Positions 37,870 through 49,999 are shown, counted from the stretch's first letter. The stretch: 64,000 nucleotides of DNA from Sipunculus nudus (GCA_026874595.1 CM049322.1:44642840-44706839); one strand, 5' to 3'. Made by a program: numbers and translations. The notes: generated from the letters alone by a model not told the origin.

Positions 37870-40275
37870 GGCGGGTACAAAAATACAGGTGGCTCCACCA
37901 GTCTGCAGAAACTAATAAAAACACTTACAAACATCAATATCCATGCAAAGAATCATGGTGATCTCCCCATTAGTTGTTCAGATACTTCAGCTTTTGTATC
38001 AAATTGTCCATTATTCCGGGGGGTACTTCGGAGCCCCATAGCTCAGAGGTTATGGGTAACAGAGACCTAATTTCAAGTGTTTAAGGAGACATTTCATGAG
38101 CCTCTCAGCATGTCAAGAGAGAAGATTCTAGGTCCAGTTGTTACGATTTGTGCCATGTTAACAGATGACCACATCTTATGAGGTCTCAAAAATAGAGAAA
38201 AAAATTCGTAAAAATAAAAAAAATACAGGTGGCGCCACCAGACTGCAGAAACTGATGGAACAGGTCATGTTCAATATGTATGCCGAAAATCATGACCATC
38301 AGTGTTGTAGTTATTGAGATACTGCAGTTTTTGTATCAAATTTTCCATTATTCTGGGGGGGTAATTTGGAGCCATACAGCTTAAAGAATATGGGTAACAG
38401 AGACCTAATTTCAGGTTTCCATGGAGACTTTTCATGGGTCTCCCTTTGTGTCAAGAATGAAGATTCTAGGTCCAGTTTTAATGATTTGTGCCCTGTTAAC
38501 AGATGTTCATAACTTTAAAGGTCTCAAAAATAGAGAAAAAATATGTAAAAAAACCCAAACAAATACAGGTGATGCCACCAGTCTGCAGAAACTGATGAAA
38601 CACTCCATGATCAATATCCATGAAAACAATTATGGTGATCTCTGCATTAGTTGTTCAGATACTTCAGCTTTTGTATCAAATTTTCCATTATTCTGAGCTG
38701 TACTTTGGAGTGCTATAGCTCAAAGGAAATGGGTAACAGAGACCTAATTTCAGGTGTCCATGGAGACTTATCATGGGTCTCCCTGTGTGTCAACAATGAA
38801 GATTCTAGGTCCAGTCCTTACGATTTGTACCCTGTTGAAAGATAACTACATCCTGAAAGGTCTCGAAAATAGAGAAAAAAATTGTGAAAATTTGAAATAA
38901 TACAGGTGGCACCACCAGTCTGCAGGTACTGATGAAACACCTCTTGATCAATATGTATGCCAAAAATAATGACCATCAGTGTTGTAGTTATTGAGATGTT
39001 GCAGTTTGTTTTTATCAAATTTTCCATTATTCTGGGGGGTTATTGGGAGCCCCCCTCCATAGCTCAAAGGATATGGGTAACAGAGACCTTATTTCAGGTT
39101 TCCATGCAGACTTTTTATGGACCTCTCAGTGTGTCAAGAATGAAGATTCTAGGTCCAGTCTTTATGATTTGTGCCCTGTTAACAGCTGTTCACATTTTTA
39201 AATTCGTAAAAAATCGAAAATTCAGGTGGCACCACCAGTCTGCAGGAAGTGATGGAACATCTCATGATCAATACGTATGCCAAAAATCATGACCATCAGT
39301 GAAGTAGTTAATGAGATATTGAAGTTTTTGTATGAAATTTTTTACTTTTCTGGGGGGTATTTTGGGGCCCCATAGCTCGAAGGATATGGGTAACAGAGAT
39401 CTAATTTATGGTTTCCATGGAGACTTTTAATAGGTTTCTCAGTGTGTCGAGAATGAAGATTCTAGGTCCAGCGGTTACGATTTGTGCTAAGTAAACAGAT
39501 GACAGCATCTTTAAAGGTCTCAAAAATAGAGAAAAAAAATTGTAAAAAATCGAAAAATACAGGTGGCGCCACCCGTCTGCAGGAAGTGATGGACCATCTC
39601 ATGATAAATATGTATGCCAAAAATCATGACCATCAGTCAAGTAGTTAATGAGATATTGAAGTTTTTGTATGAAATTTTTTACTTTTCTGGGGGGTACTTT
39701 GGGGCCCCATAGCTCGAAGGATATGGGTAACAGAGACCTAATTTCTGGTTTCCAAGGAGATTTTCCATGGACCTCTCAGAATCCCAAGTTACAAGGTTTT
39801 AGGTTTAGCGGTTATGATTTGTGCCTGGTTAACAGACGGACAGACGGACGACGGATAAAGATTGATCACTATAGCTCAGATGACTTTCAGTCAGCTGAGC
39901 TAAAAATACAGGTGGCGCCACCAGAATGCAGAAACTGATGAAACATTTCATGATCAATATCCATGCAAAGAATCATGGTGATCAATATAATAATTGTTTA
40001 GATACTTGAGCTTTTGTATCAAATTTTCCATTATTCCGGGGGGTAATTCGGAGCCCCATAGCTTAGAGGTTATGGGTAACAGAGACCTAATTTCAGGTTT
40101 CCAAGGAAATTTTTCATGGTACTCCCTGGATGTCAAGTTAGAAGATTCCAGGTCCAGTGGTTACGATTTGTGCCTGGTTAACGGACAGACAGACGGACAG
40201 ACAGACAGACAGACAGACGACGGACAAAGAGTGATCGCTATAGCTCAGATGACTTTCAGTCAGCTGAGCTAAAAA
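37870..40275 (+). repeat. ~337 bp array with the same palindrome (intron 2)
   Basis: Seven tandem units with GGTGGCGCCACCAG or a close variant at about 37888, 38228, 38568, 38905, 39225, 39562 and 39911. Spacing is 320-349 bp. Unit phrases are TCTGCAGAAACTGATGAAAC, ATGGGTAACAGAGACCTAAT and GAAGATTCTAGGTCCAG. The last two units end in CGGACGACGGA followed by GATGACTTTCAGTCAGCTGA and GCTAAAAA, and in the final unit by a CAGA-type microsatellite (about 40184-40219). Sequence outside the palindrome is unlike that of the 278 bp family. Confidence 0.85.
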
Positions 40276-40569
40276 TTGATACAAAACCTCCAATACCTTG
40301 ATAATTAATGCATGGATTGTCATGCATCTTGCCTTAAATATATTGAGCATGACTTGTTTTGTCAGTTCTAGTAAAGTTTTCTTATTTTTAGGAATATTTT
40401 TCATTTTTTTTTTAAATTTAAAATGCAACATTCATGACGGTTTCTGAGCTGTAATTCCATCAAGTGTCCTAAAACATGGTGTGTTTATTGATCCCAAGTG
40501 GCTGCAGTATAGTAAGCACCCTGTCTGTCCATCTGTCTGTCCCTCCGTCCATCCACACAAATTTGTTTC

Positions 40570-41900
40570 CAGATGATAAGTTAGCATGACATATGGATTT
40601 CAAACTTGACTTACCTATGAACCACCACTAAAGCAAGAACCTTTATGATTTTCGAGTCATGAGGTCAAGGTCACAGGAATCACTTATCTAAAAAGATTAT
40701 GGCTGCATTTTAGGCCAAGCTTTTCATCCCAAATCATCCATTTTGCACATTTAGCTGACTTGTCAGTAATGGGAGAGCATAAATGAATTTGGGGTCACAA
40801 GGTCAAAGGTCAAGGTAACAGGGGCCATCTGATCACAAATTAGTTTCCGGATGATAATTCCAATTTAGTTTGACATTTTGGTTTTCAAACTTAACTTATA
40901 TATGGCTCACTACTAAAGTAAATTTTGTCGATTGTGGGGTTCACTTCAAAGATCAAGAGGTCAGGGTCACAGGACCCATTTCTTTAGAAAGAATTTGTAT
41001 GCATTTCAAGCCATCACAAACCTTCCATTTTCTTACTTGCCAATAGGGGAAGATTCTTTATGGTTTTGTTGGTCATAGGATCAAAGGTCAAGGTCACAGG
41101 ACCCATCCGATCAAAAATTAGATTATGGATGATAATTCTGGTTTGGATATATAGATTGACTTCAGACTTGATTTATTAATGACCCTGCACTTGAGTAAGA
41201 AAAATTTTGATTTTCAGGGTCTGGAGGTCAAAGGTAAAGGCCACAGGAGCCACAAGATTGTGGATGCACTGTAAATCAAACTTTTCGTCCAAAACTATCT
41301 TTCATACATTGCTCACTTGCCCAAAGTGGAAGAAACTGTAGATTTTGAGGTTACCTGGTCAAAGGTCAAGGTCTCAGGACTCACTTTATTTAAAGATTGT
41401 TACAATAATCTAAAGGCTGCAATTTCTAGGATAATAAGTAACCAGTTTTTTTTCACAAGGTCATTGGTTAAGGCCACAGGCCCATCATTCTGAAGAATTT
41501 CTTGAAAAATATAAATAGACAAATGCAGCTGAGTGTCAAGAACCATGGGTCTCTAGTTAAGTAAAGGGGTCATGGTCACCAGTTTATTTCTTTAAAAAAA
41601 TATATGCACACATTTTATACCAAAGTTTTCATACAAAACCTTCAGTCTTTCACATATTTCTCACATACCCATGAAAGAATCTTATCGATTTTGAGGTAAC
41701 GGGGTGAAAGGTCAAGGTCACAGTACCTGTTTCTTCAAAAAGCTTATAAGGCACATTTTAAGCCAAACGTTTCATCCCAAACATTTCATATAATATGGCT
41801 CAGCTACTCAGAGTTCAGAAACTCTTGTGATTTTTAAGTACTGGGGCCAGAAGTCAAGGTCACAACATGGGCCTACTGATTTTTCAAACTAATACATCAA
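40570..41900 (+). repeat. Degenerate ~135 bp array with GGTCAAGGTCA boxes
   Basis: About ten boxes of the form GGTCAAAGGTCAAGGTCACA (for example near 40661, 40801, 40960, 41086, 41225, 41350, 41703, 41853), spaced roughly 110-155 bp, with decayed sequence between. Several boxes contain AGGTCAAAGGTCA, a perfect DR1 half-site pair. Intronic, non-coding. Confidence 0.75.
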
Positions 41901-43551
41901 TCCTGATAATGCTTAAGACTGATGGTGCCATCTGATGGTGCTATTTCTGAATTTTAGCGGATGCAATTAATCTGGCATCTGTCCGTCTATTAACAGGGCC
42001 TGTTTTTAAACCGTCAGACCTATCAATTGAAAAGTTGGCATGCTTTTAGCTGTTCCTTATTTCTGCCTCCAACTCCCAAACTGGGTCATTGCATCCCAAT
42101 TCCTTTTGGAAATTGAGGAAAACCTGGTAACTGTAAATGTTGACATTGGTACTTTGGTAAAATTTTGTAATTATTTTAAGTTTGAATTTTACAAAATAAA
42201 GGCTAAAAAATGTGGTTAGTTATTAAAGTTGTTTACCCTCTAGTGTATTCATTTGTATCCACTTGCATTGTCAAGCTCTAGGTCACTGTATACCACTCAA
42301 TACACTTGCTATCCTCAAACCATTATTTCCCTCCCCCCCCCCCCCCCCCCATTCCTAAAGCAGTAAATTATAAACCAAGTGTAATGCAATAATTGTTATT
42401 ATTTGAACTGTATTTCCATAATTGTAGTGCTGCAACCTCTCCAAATTAGTCCAGAAGATTGCATGATGGCTAATGTGCCATGTCTTTTTTAAAGAATTTT
42501 TTAACAAAGTTATGATTTGAAATAAAATTTAATCCATCAGTATGCAAAAGGTGATGTTATATAGCAAAATTAGGGGTAAATGTTGATGACATTTGGAATT
42601 GTATATCGACTTATATATTCAGAAATATATGCTAGATTGCAATTGTATATAATTTATTACAAAAAAATTGATATAGTGCAACAAAGTGTGTCTAACGCAA
42701 ACTTTTGTTCATTGTTTGCATGCCTTAGCAGGATGTCAAATAAAATGGTCAGCCTTGTTTGCCCACCTGTACATATTTAACTATCAAGTTATTATGAATC
42801 AACTTATCCCCTGTAAGGACAGTTTTATTAAATTTCATATCTTGTCTGTAAAAGTAGAGATGTTGTAATTCCCAACATTCAGCCCCCCACCACCACCACC
42901 ACCGAGTCCCTGCACCTTTGGACTTTGGTCCTTTAGTTACCAGTTAAATTTTAAGATTACCTGGGGCACTCATTATGTCAAGTATGGTATATTGTTTTGT
43001 ATAAAATTTAAAAAATAAAAAAATGGTAAATTATAAAAAAATAGGAACTAATTGAACAAATAAACCAATAGCTGAACTGTCAATAATTTGAGAAAGAGCC
43101 AGCTATGGGTCATGGCAATAGTATAGATTTTATAATTATAAACTGCTCACCTGCTGGAGTTTCATCATTAGAAAACACACGGTTAGATCGCCAAATATTA
43201 TATGCTACAATTCCTTACTCATCACTTCAAACCAGTCCTATCATTATACAACCAACCATGGCCTATATAACCTTTTCCTCATACTTTATCTTCACTCATT
43301 ATTTTCTACCTTTAAGGTCAACTTCAACTGAGCACCATGACCCATGGATCCCTTGGAAATAGTTTGTTATATACATAAATGTATGCATTGATATATATCT
43401 GGATGTGAACATGTTCTGCAGGGGCATAAAAAGCAGCAGAAAATCCTGTAGTTTATCCTTTAATGAAGAATAATATGCAATATATAAACTTTTACAGTGC
43501 ATATTTGCACAATATGTATTCATCAATGTAAATGTGATTTTCTTTTTCCAG
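41901..43551. other. Rest of intron 2
   Basis: AT-rich intron with a poly-C tract (about 42332-42350) and CCACCA repeats (about 42887-42903). No credible coding frame. It ends in the acceptor TTTTCTTTTTCCAG. Confidence 0.5.
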
Positions 43552-43763
43552 GACACCCTGGACTGCATGTGGTAGATCTTCAACAAAAGATGGCAGATAT
43601 AATTCTACAGCTGTATGATAAGATACCGATGTGGACACTGCACTCAGACCTCTGCAGGGTACCACTAGACATCATGTATGTGGACCTGATCATAGTGAAA
43701 GATAAACAGCATGAACTCGGGAAAGAAGAGTATCTGCAGGGCTACAAGGATTTATTCAAAAAG
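43552..43763 (+). CDS. CARD-NACHT-LRR receptor, exon 3 (linker to NACHT)
   Basis: A 212 nt exon that takes the phase-1 G from exon 2 (G+GA = Gly) and ends in phase 0 at AAAAAG/GTTATT. It encodes HPGLHVVDLQQKMADIILQL through GYKDLFKK, a helical linker (MWTLHSDLCRVPLDIMYVDL, EEYLQGYKDLF) of the kind that precedes NACHT in invertebrate NLR-like proteins. No catalytic motif is expected here. It joins directly to SRRRSTIYLRGEPGVGKS in the next exon. Confidence 0.78.
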
Positions 43764-44228
43764 GTTATTTCTACAAGTATTACTTTTTCTACACTAATGT
43801 ATACTGCATAATATATTGAGCCACACTTGTTGAATCATTTGCCAAAATGTCAATGCACTTTGTCACTATAATTACATGGTTATAATGTTATATTTTAAAG
43901 TTTCATCAATAAAATGGTCACCCTTTATTATGATAAAACCAAAGTTAAAATTAACTCCATAAAAGCCAATGCTTATTTTTAAAAGAAAGTATATCAATAT
44001 CCCCTAAAAATATAAGAACCCAATAATGATTTTGTTTTGTCTTCAATCAGTACTTTCCTCTCTATGTGATAATCTCATTTAAGATATATTGATATTATTA
44101 GATGTTCCAGTTTATTAAATTAAAAATTTAAATATCTTTTGAATGTTATTTATTAAAAAAAGCATGATTAGAAAAAGGTATCAATCCATACAATAATTTG
44201 TAACAATTAATATTTACTGTCTTTCCAG
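43764..44228. other. Intron 3
   Basis: A 465 nt AT-rich intron from GTTATT to TTTACTGTCTTTCCAG, with no internal feature seen. Confidence 0.7.
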
Positions 44229-47200
44229 TCTAGACGACGCAGCACTATATATTTGCGGGGAGAACCAGGTGTTGGGAAGTCAACCTTTACACAACACCTG
44301 TGTGTTGAATGGGCCAAGATCCATGATAGAGGTACTGAATTACAGGAACAGACTGATGAAATATTTGATAATTACCAGTTTGTGTTACCTCTCTTCTTGA
44401 GGGACGTGAAAAAAGAGCAGACTCTCTGTGATCTAATGGCTGAAGCATATCATCTGAGACGGAGAGAGGCAGAAGAACTGTATCATCACATTAACACCAC
44501 AGAGGAGCCCGTCCTTATTATTGCGGACGGGCTCGATGAGTACAGTGACAGCACGTCTGAAGAAATAACAAAACTGCTGTTCAGACAAATTTTACCACAC
44601 ATCACTCTGTTTATAACATCCAGATTCTCACCAGAAACATTTTCTGTTGAAACAGAACTACAGCCTGACACTGAGGTGGCCTTGCGTGGCTTCTCAGAAG
44701 CAGGAGTGAAACAATACCTTTTAAAATATTTCAATCAAAATAAGGAAAAAAGAGATGCACTGATTAAAGAGATAGAGAAATCAGAAGAACTGGTTCACCT
44801 CTCCCACTGTCCCGCCATGTTATTGATGATGGCGACATTGGGAGACGAAAACCAAGAACTCCCCAGCACCATCACAGCCTTCTATGAAGAATTTGTGGCT
44901 TATGTTTTTGCCAGAATGGAGAAAAAACAGAAAAAAGTGGCAGAAAGAGCAAAATCAACAGAGGAGATTCTTAAAAGGTACAACACACAAATCATGGCTT
45001 TAGGTTGCCTGGCAACAGGTAACGTAAAAACACACAAACTGGAATTAAAATTCAAACGTGAAGATGTCGACAAACACATCAGCTCTGAGGATCTCAAAAC
45101 TGGGTTTTTAATTGAGAGGTGTACCTTCTCCAGAGAAATATTCTACATTTTCATCCATAAAACACTGCAGGAATTTTTTCTTGCAGTTTATCTTGTTCAC
45201 TCAGATAAATCAACACAAAAAGAATTACTGCTTCGTTTTTTTTATGCCTGTCAAGCCTTCATGGAGTCCGCCATGATCCGCAGGTTCGTGTCTGGGCTCG
45301 GTGGATGGGAAATACATAAAAAACTGGGAAAGTTGATTTACGGCTCAGAGTCGGAGGTGGCGGAGATGCACACAGAGCTACAGCTGGAGTATCTGGCTGA
45401 GCATCAGGACGCCACACTCACGTTACCCCCGCGGGGTGGTGTTATACATCACAGACAGGAGGTACCCGGCGTCCCACTACGCGAGGTATCTCAGGCAGAA
45501 TGGAGGGGAGGTGAGGGAGATGTGGGTGGAGTCAGGTGATGTGAGACACTGGCGTCTGCTCCAGCACTTACACGCTCCACAACTCACCTGTCTAGAGCTG
45601 TACAGGTTGTCAGGGCCACCGTGTTCTGTTGACAAACAATACATCACACAGACACTAGACAGGACGCTGACAAAGTTCTCACTCAAACAACTGACAGTAA
45701 GTGGTCTACTTGGTTATATTGATGACAATGAAGTGTCTGCAGTAGTCAGAGCAGTCGTACAGACACAGACACTACAAGTGTTGTCATTACAAAGTACCCG
45801 TCTGACCGGTGGCAGTATACAGACGCTGACAGAATGGTTACCGGGATGTCACCTGACATCTTTAGAGATGTCTTACTGTTCCCTCACTTCACAGGAGATG
45901 ATGGCGGCGCTCAGCGTCCTGCCGCCGTCACTACAAACACTGAATGTGTGGGGTAACGACCTGACAGGACTGACAGACACACGACAATGGTCAGGTGTCA
46001 CCCGGTCACAAATACCAGGCCTTGCCTTTTGAAAATGGCACGGGAGTGAAAAATCACTCCCCTCGTGGAGTTAAGGCGAGTGGTTCACTCGCCTGAAATT
46101 AAAGTGTTAAAATTTACTCTCTAATTCATTAATATATCATAATACAGTTCAGTAGGGTATAGTTTACCTTTCTTGCAGTATCAGGTGAAAAATGTTTACC
46201 CATAAGGTCAACAGATTAACTTATATTGTAATAACCATAATTTTAATGTTTACAAACAAAATTCCATGATCATTTACTAACAGCATAATTTGTATTTTTA
46301 TACACTAATAACTTAAATATTTTTGTTGTGATGGCATTATAACATGTTTATTTCAGAATACATTATTAAAAATTAAATATTTACAAACAAATATTTATTT
46401 AATTTATTTTTGTTGAAGTTGGGCCGCATGAAATCTCACCAACTGATGAGTCCCGGGGATACTTCAGTTAATAAGCCCTTTAACGTAAACGAAAAGTCTT
46501 AACAAATAAAATGATAAGAAAGAAATTAGTATAAGAAGAGGAGAAGATAATTCCAGAAGTGTTGAATTATAGGTATATCATATGGTATATGAATCGACAT
46601 GCATGCGGGTATGGCCTCTTTGCTAAATCTAATTTTTTTTTTAGTTAACTGACGGAGTTTTAGAAGGTATGACGGAAAACCACGTGCCAATGTCCATCTG
46701 TTCATTCTTCTTGGTTCAATAAAAAGTCGATGATAAAGTCAATAAAATAAAAAAAATATATATTTTAAAAAATCTGTACGAATATTGCATCTAGTACCTG
46801 ATGACTTCTAAAAATCAACTGTTTCCCCTTTTGTTAATCTAAATAAAGATATCAGATAGCCGCGTCAAAGTGTACGTTTTTTCGTGGTGCCATGTGTGAG
46901 TGATGTGTCAGTTGACCATCGCTACAAACGCCTATTATCTGTTCATATATCTTTCGACAAATGTCAATTGCAGAAACTGCCAAGCCTCATTTCAGTAAAC
47001 AATAATTATAAATAGACCAAACTTGCTTTTTAAGCGGTCCAGACATGTTTTGTAACTTGCTCTACAACGGTGGGAATTCATGTGCCTAACTGCAGAAAGC
47101 GTCGGTCGGTTGCTGAAACATACAACAGGTCACAGAGGTCACGGGGCGATTAAGGCTTGCACATGCGAATATTGACATTAGGGAATTCCTATTCAAATTA

Positions 47201-48243
47201 AGACATGTGACAAATGTATCCAATAGCGCCCGAGAAAGTTCTGAATATTATAAAGAACATAAGACATGCGCAGAAAACGATTGAATAGGCCTATTGACGA
47301 TCTCCGTCTAGACCAGACGCAGTCATGGATTCCGCAGTTGTGGAAGCGTGAAATATTCGCACGACAAAGACAAGAAATTAACTAGATGCACTTTAAGTTG
47401 TCACGTTTTCATATGTCATAAAAATTTAAAAGTTTTGGACTGGAGTGAATCTGTGACGGTCGGAAGTGACAGTTCCGGTTAAAATCGTTCATCAGTTAAC
47501 AAATATTCCATTGTAATTGAAGCCAGACTTGCGGTCAGTGTATATAATTCTTAATTATAATTTAGACTCGCGTGTTTCTTCATTGAACATTAAAAAAAAT
47601 AACAAATTAATACAGATTTCATTGGCACCACGCAACATTTCGTCGTCGAAGTCGATACCCTCTCAGCTAGTCTGGCGATTCCATCAAGCATACAACGCGT
47701 CCAGGTAACAACATGACTTGCATCAAAGTACCGGGAGGATGTTCAATACCTGTAACGGCACTGCTTGGCTGCAACCGTCTTCTAATTCAAGTACCCGTAC
47801 CCGCCCAACTCTGGACTTCGAGCCAATCGTTTGAGATCCATAAAAAAAAGTTTTGGAAGGCTCTGAATGCCAGGAGAGCGATTATTAGCTCTCCTAAAGT
47901 CTGTTTTAGGCGAGCGATGGCGCGCGGGAGCGATCGCTCGCCTCAAAAAGCAAGGCCTGAAATACAGACACTTAACATGTCAGACTGTCACCTCACATCA
48001 CGTGGTGTGTTAGCGGTAATAGACGCCGCTCCGGAGACGTTAACAGACCTGAACGTGTGTTATAACTGCCGGGAGGGTGAGGGTGACGACCTTGTGAAGG
48101 TGACAGAGAAGACGACACAACTCAACAAACTAAAAACACTCAACCTAGAAAGAAACAACATGTCACGTGACGTGGTGAGGACCATCAAACAGAAACAGAC
48201 AGAAACATGTCCACACCTGAAGCTGACGATAGGTTTGCAGTGA
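44229..48243 (+). pseudogene. CARD-NACHT-LRR receptor, exon 4 (NACHT + LRR), disrupted
   Basis: Encodes a NACHT NTPase with Walker A GEPGVGKS (residues 178-185), Walker B LIIADGLDEY (263-272) and sensor LFITSRF (294-300), then a helical winged region and LRRs (LQVLSLQSTRLTGG, LTSLEMSYCSLTSQ, LQTLNVWGNDL, LTDLNVCYN, LKTLNLERNNMS). NACHT drives nucleotide-dependent oligomerisation; LRRs usually sense ligand or hold the protein inactive. There are two lesions. At about 45426-45436 (TTACCCCCGCGGGGTGG) the frame shifts by one base, consistent with one extra C. At 46016-47959 a transposon sits in the LRR region. Discounting both, the four exons give 854 codons with stop TGA at 48241. As it stands the reading ends at 45539. 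ATTAAA follows at 48280. Confidence 0.85.
46016..47959. mobile_element. 1,944 bp non-autonomous DNA transposon in the LRR exon
   Basis: The ends are inverted: left CAGGCCTTGCCTTTTGA; right, reverse-complemented, CAGGCCTTGCTTTTTGA (16 of 17). AAATAC flanks both sides (46010-46015 and 47960-47965), a 6 bp target duplication. Host sequence joins in frame across it (SQI then QTLNMSDCHLTS). Subterminal hairpins lie at both ends: GGGAGTGA/TCACTCCC (about 46044-46063) and GGCGAGTG/CACTCGCC (about 46076-46094) on the left; GGAGAGC/GCTCTCC (about 47872-47893) and GGCGAGCGAT/ATCGCTCGCC (about 47909-47942) on the right. No transposase is recognised inside. CAGG ends suggest hAT, but hAT makes 8 bp duplications. 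IS3EU and Dada elements are reported with about 6 bp. Superfamily left open. Confidence 0.88.
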
Positions 48244-48729
48244 AGGTAGTGATAGACTGAAATGTACTCACATTTAATTATTAAAATTATACTGCTTACA
48301 CTGACAGTACCTCAACAAAGGGGTATTAAACTCTGGTCATAATTAATTATATTATTTTGACTAAAATTGTAATTTTTTTTTTCACAGTCAATGTCATTAT
48401 GTCCAGTACTGGCAGTAGTCAGTCACCGACTGTATTGTGTGGACTGAGTAGAGTGATCCATTCATTCGGCATTCACTGATTAAAACACATACTTTACTCA
48501 AAATAACAAACTGATGACAAACACAGCCTGTCACAGGTACTATAAATATGACGGACAGAGACCAATACTGACACAAAAACTGTCGATTGACATCACTTTC
48601 AGACTGAAATTATTGTCAACAGAACATGGACCTACCTTTCTCCAGTAACTGATTACATACATCCAACTGTGAACGATAAATCCAAGGTGTATCCCAATGA
48701 GTTTATGTGTAAATGTATCCCATGTTAAT

Positions 48730-48767
<38 letters not shown>

Positions 48768-49409
48768 TTATATATAATATATTACAAATTATGTAATTGA
48801 TGATACACCCTAAAACGTTACTTTGTTAATACAATTTTTTGACGAAATTATGTAATTGATCATATTCCAAAATATTATAGTCCAAGATCCATTATGTGGA
48901 TGTAAACATTTCACGGCCGCCACAAAAAAAAAATCTTGTGAAAAGAAGTAAAACGACAATTTTTTTTTCGGAATTTCCCCAATAATATTTTTTAATAAAT
49001 CAAAATATTTGAAAGTATGTAAAACTGTCCAATTTAAATATACATGGATAAAACGTAAATCTCACGCCATGACGAGTCAGTTAAACGATTTACCATTAAA
49101 GCTAACGCCGCAAGATTAAACAACTCCGGTCATGCGGCGGTCGTGTGATGTACGTCCACACTTTGACTACAGCCCTGACAAAATGCTGTGATCATGTAAC
49201 TGTTGTTAACTTGAGTTGAGTGCACGAGCAGCGTCTGACCTGCACCTGGTCACCTCCCCTCCTCAATGTAAACATCTGGTCTGTTTCTGGTGTTGTTGAC
49301 CTGTAGCTGATACATTGTTTAACAGTGTTTTACTCTGGAGTTATTTATGGATGTCATTTCAGTTTGTGATGTGATGCTACGCCTGGATTTCACTCTGTAT
49401 TGGTATATT
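48244..49409. other. 3' flank of the receptor gene
   Basis: 3' UTR and downstream sequence. It has an ATTAAA at 48280, an AT-rich palindromic microsatellite at about 48729-48782 and a GC-richer stretch at 49070-49260, with no gene recognised. Confidence 0.45.
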
Positions 49410-49997
49410 AAGGTGCGTAGTCCGCAAAAATCGCTTTGTAGACTTTTCAACTGGGTCGTTTCCATTCATCCGTATGCGTAGTACGTATCCGCACGCTGCC
49501 GGGAGCGATTTTTGCGCACTACGCATACCACTCATCGTGTCGATTTCAGGTTTAGCATTGTTTTTTCCCATTCAGGCCGTGCTGTATGCATAATCTCTAT
49601 TTCCAACTGGTATAAATGCCATTTCTGGCATGTCTTTTGAAAACCAAACATATTTGCATTTGGTTGTATTTTGTTTTCCTTTCTTTATCACACACAACAC
49701 TTTTTCTGAATGATTGAAGCGTAAACATCACTGCCGCGTATAAAATTTTAATAGTTAAAATCTTTTAAAACTTTTATTATTTAAATTTTATTATTTTAAC
49801 TTTTGTTGCTAATATATACAAATGTACAATAAATATATGGTGAAATGGCTTGCAAAAAAAGAAAAACCAGCTATTGAGCAGCTATCAATACGGAGTACGG
49901 ACTACGCATATACGTACTTATGGAAAACGAACTTTGCGGATACGGACTACGCATGCGGACTACGGATACGCACTACGCACTTATGGAAAACCACCTT
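49410..49997. mobile_element. 588 bp MITE with GCGTAGT subterminal repeats
   Basis: Begins AAGGTGCGTAGTCCG and ends (reverse-complemented) AAGGTGGTTTTCCATAAGTG followed by CGTAGTGCG. The motif GCGTAGT.CG occurs repeatedly in both subterminal regions, and its reverse complement (ACTACGC) in the other orientation. A shared GGGAGCGATTTTTGCG / CGCAAAAATCGC pair gives a local hairpin near 49429-49520. No ORF with a domain. I did not find a convincing target duplication. Confidence 0.65.
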
Positions 49998-49999
49998 GA

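Noticed and set aside
46016-47959. Assignment of the NLR-disrupting element to hAT
   Set aside because: CAGG ends fit, but the duplication is AAATAC (6 bp); the 8 bp flanks do not match.
47713-47959. N-terminal part of the 176-codon frame ending at 48243 as a separate gene
   Set aside because: The first ~82 codons are transposon sequence reading by chance into the LRR exon; only the part after 47965 is host coding.
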